Shown one piece after another: positions 62,752-64,000 of a stretch of 64,000 bases of DNA. The position numbers and the translations under genes were made by a program. The notes under the pieces were generated by a model. That model was not told the origin of the DNA, did not search any database, and worked only from the letters and a program-made list of their open reading frames with translations. Positions within the stretch are counted from its first letter, which is position 1, and every line of letters starts with the position of its first letter. The stretch is taken from assembly GCA_946902985.2 (NCBI GenBank), contig OX336391.1, positions 72,765,947-72,829,946 of the forward strand. Direction: 5' to 3'. Origin of the DNA: Meconema thalassinum (Eukaryota > Arthropoda > Insecta > Orthoptera > Tettigoniidae).

Positions 62752-64000
62752 CCAATGTGTACGTCTCCAGAAGTCCTGCTTACCCAATGTGTACGTCTCC
62801 ACAAGTCCTGTCTACCCAATGTGTACTTCTCTACTAGTCCGGTCTACCCAATGTGTACTTCTCTACTAGTCCTGTCTACCCAATGTGTACGTCTCCACAA
62901 GTCCTGTCTACCCAATGTGTACTTCTCTACTAGTCCTGTCTACCCAATGTGAACGTCTCCACAAGTCCTGTCTACCCAATGTGTACTTCTCTACAAGTCC
63001 TGTCTACCCAATGTGTACTTCTCTACAAGTCCTGTCTACCCAATGTGTACTTCTCTTCAAGTCCTGTCTACCCAATGTGAACTTCTCTACTAGTCCTGTC
63101 TACCCAATGTGTACTTCTCTACAAGTCCTGTCTACCCAATGTGTACTTCTCTACTAGTCCTGTCTACCAAATGTGTACTTCTCTACAAGTCCTGTCTACC
63201 CAATGTGTACTTCTCTACAAGTCCTGTCTACCCAATGTGTACTTCTCTACAAGTCCTGTCTACCCTACGTGTACTTCTCTACAAGTCCTCTCTACCCAAT
63301 GTGTACTTCTCTACAAGTCCTGCCTACCCAATCTGTACTTCTTTACAAGTACTGCCTACCCAAAGAGTTTTTCACTACATGTCTTGCCTATCCAATGTGT
63401 ACTTCTCTACAAGTCCTGCCTACCCAATGTGTACTTCTCTACAAGTCCTGTCTACCCTACGTGTACTTCTCTACAAGTCCTGTCTACCCAATGTGTACGT
63501 CTCCAGAAGTCCTGCTTACCCAATGTGTACGTCTCCACAAGTCCTGTCTACCCAATGTGTACTTCTATACTAGTCCTGTCTACCCAATGTGTACTTCTCT
63601 ACAAGTCTTGTCTACCCAATGTGTACTTCTCTACAAGTCCTGTCTAACCAATGTGTACGTCTCCACAAGTCCTGTCTACCCAATGTGTACTTCTCTACTA
63701 GTCCGGTCTACCCAATGTGTACTTCACTACTAGTCCTGTCTACCCAATGTGTACTTCTCCAGAAGTCCTGCTTACCCAATGTGTACGTCTCCACAAGTCC
63801 TGTCTACCCAATGTGTACTTCTCTACTAGTCCGGTCTACCCAATGTGTACTTCTCTACTAGTCCTGTCTATCCAATGTGTACTTCTCTACAAGTCCTGTC
63901 TACCCAATGTGTACTTCTCTACAAGTCCTGTCTACCCAATGTGTACTTCTTTACAAGTCCTGTCTACCCAATGTGTACTTCTCTACTAGTCCTGTCTACC
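62752..64000 (+). repeat. Block M: A/K-type sequence, runs off the window
   Basis: Matches block K, and through it block A. Relative to K the offset is 9,627 up to about 62,880 and 9,339 from about 62,900, so nine monomers (288 bp) are missing, including the TCTACTCAATG unit. It contains a GAG-class landmark with the downstream CTATACTAG and GTCTTGTC variants. The window ends 12 bases into a monomer that begins at 63,989. Confidence 0.8.
63317..63412 (+). repeat. Landmark 24, GAG class, M copy
   Basis: Middle unit at 63,349, 9,339 bp after landmark 21. The upstream monomer has GTCCTCTCTACCC, as in K and unlike A. Confidence 0.92.

Larger units (their letters stand above)
1..64000 (+). repeat. 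32-bp satellite array filling the window
   Basis: Head-to-tail copies of one 32-bp monomer run from the first to the last base, all in one orientation. The consensus has 11 T, 10 C, 7 A and 4 G (44% GC), so the plus strand is 21/32 pyrimidine. The main variable sites are the monomer end (ACAA, ACTA, CACAA, CAGAA), the TACTT/TACGT choice, TCCTGT/TCCGGT, CTACCC/CTTACCC/CTAACC and CCCAATG/CCCTACG. Almost every monomer keeps GTAC, an RsaI site, and ACTA-ending monomers make ACTAGT, a SpeI site. Both array edges lie outside the window. Identity as a eukaryotic satellite is inferred from structure; I recognise no named satellite family. No unique sequence, gene, tRNA, rRNA or transposon interrupts it. 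Confidence 0.97.

Noticed and set aside
1..64000. Hundreds of overlapping plus-strand open frames of 62-399 codons, rich in Cys, Tyr, Ser and Pro
   Set aside because: They exist in all three phases, share the same 32-residue period, mostly begin at GTG rather than ATG, and stop only where a variant monomer supplies TAG or TAA. This follows from the stop-free 32-bp unit, so I annotate none as a gene.
1..64000. CRISPR array
   Set aside because: The period is close to a CRISPR repeat length, but there are no spacers: repeat follows repeat directly with point variants only.
1..64000. Telomeric repeat
   Set aside because: CCCTAC and CTACCC strings resemble CCCTAA, but they are parts of a 32-bp unit and no run of a 5-8 bp telomere repeat occurs.
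1..64000. CENP-B box or known centromere satellite
   Set aside because: I looked for the TTCG...CGGG core on both strands and saw none in the consensus or in the variant classes. A centromeric role remains possible but unsupported.
1..64000. Promoters, terminators, tRNA or rRNA genes
   Set aside because: Any short match would recur in hundreds of monomers. No sequence longer than one monomer departs from the satellite, which leaves no room for an RNA gene.

Overview
The whole 64 kb window is one uninterrupted satellite DNA array. Every base belongs to a tandem repeat with a 32-bp monomer; a clean reference copy is at 129-160. It starts GTCCTGTCTACCC, continues CAATGTGTAC and ends CTCTACAA or CTCTACTA. 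All monomers lie in the same orientation. I see no unique sequence, transposon, RNA gene or credible protein gene. The organism is most likely a eukaryote, because a head-to-tail short-monomer satellite tens of kb long with higher-order structure is typical of centromeric, pericentromeric or subtelomeric heterochromatin. The sequence does not allow me to name the lineage.

The array register can be followed end to end. Counting from base 1, all length changes I found are fifteen 31-bp units (-1), five 33-bp units (+1) and two 47-bp fused double units (-17). The net shift is -44, and it predicts exactly the phase of the last monomer start, at 63,989. The window therefore holds about 2,001 monomer positions.

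Above the monomer level the window is a nest of kilobase-scale tandem duplications (higher-order repeats, HORs) whose unit lengths are multiples of 32 bp after these small indels. From left to right: A1/A2 (3,328-bp offset, 1-5,979); B1/B2/B3 (3,839, 3,487 and 3,839 bp, 6,270-17,526); C1/C2 (5,022 bp, 16,830-26,863); D (a 3.2-kb copy of the end of C, 27,007-30,211); E1/E2 (3,872 and 3,648 bp, 30,373-37,892); F1 (1,442 bp, 38,884-40,325), whose tandem copy begins G (40,326-45,361), a 5.0-kb copy of 28,708-33,871; I1/I2 (4,479 and 4,383 bp, 43,605-52,466); K (52,750-55,173), a return of the A sequence about 50 kb downstream; L1/L2 (3,310 bp, 56,088-62,751); and M (62,752-64,000), A/K sequence again. 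Neighbouring blocks overlap because the right part of one duplication was reused as the left part of the next. The short connecting stretches (5,980-6,269, 26,864-27,006, 30,212-30,372, 52,467-52,749 and 55,174-56,087) are built from the same monomers.

Twenty-four copies of a strongly diverged three-monomer landmark punctuate the array. They fall into two allelic classes and four or five subfamilies, which serve as barcodes for the duplication history. The many long plus-strand open frames are an arithmetic by-product of a stop-free 32-bp unit and should not be annotated as genes.
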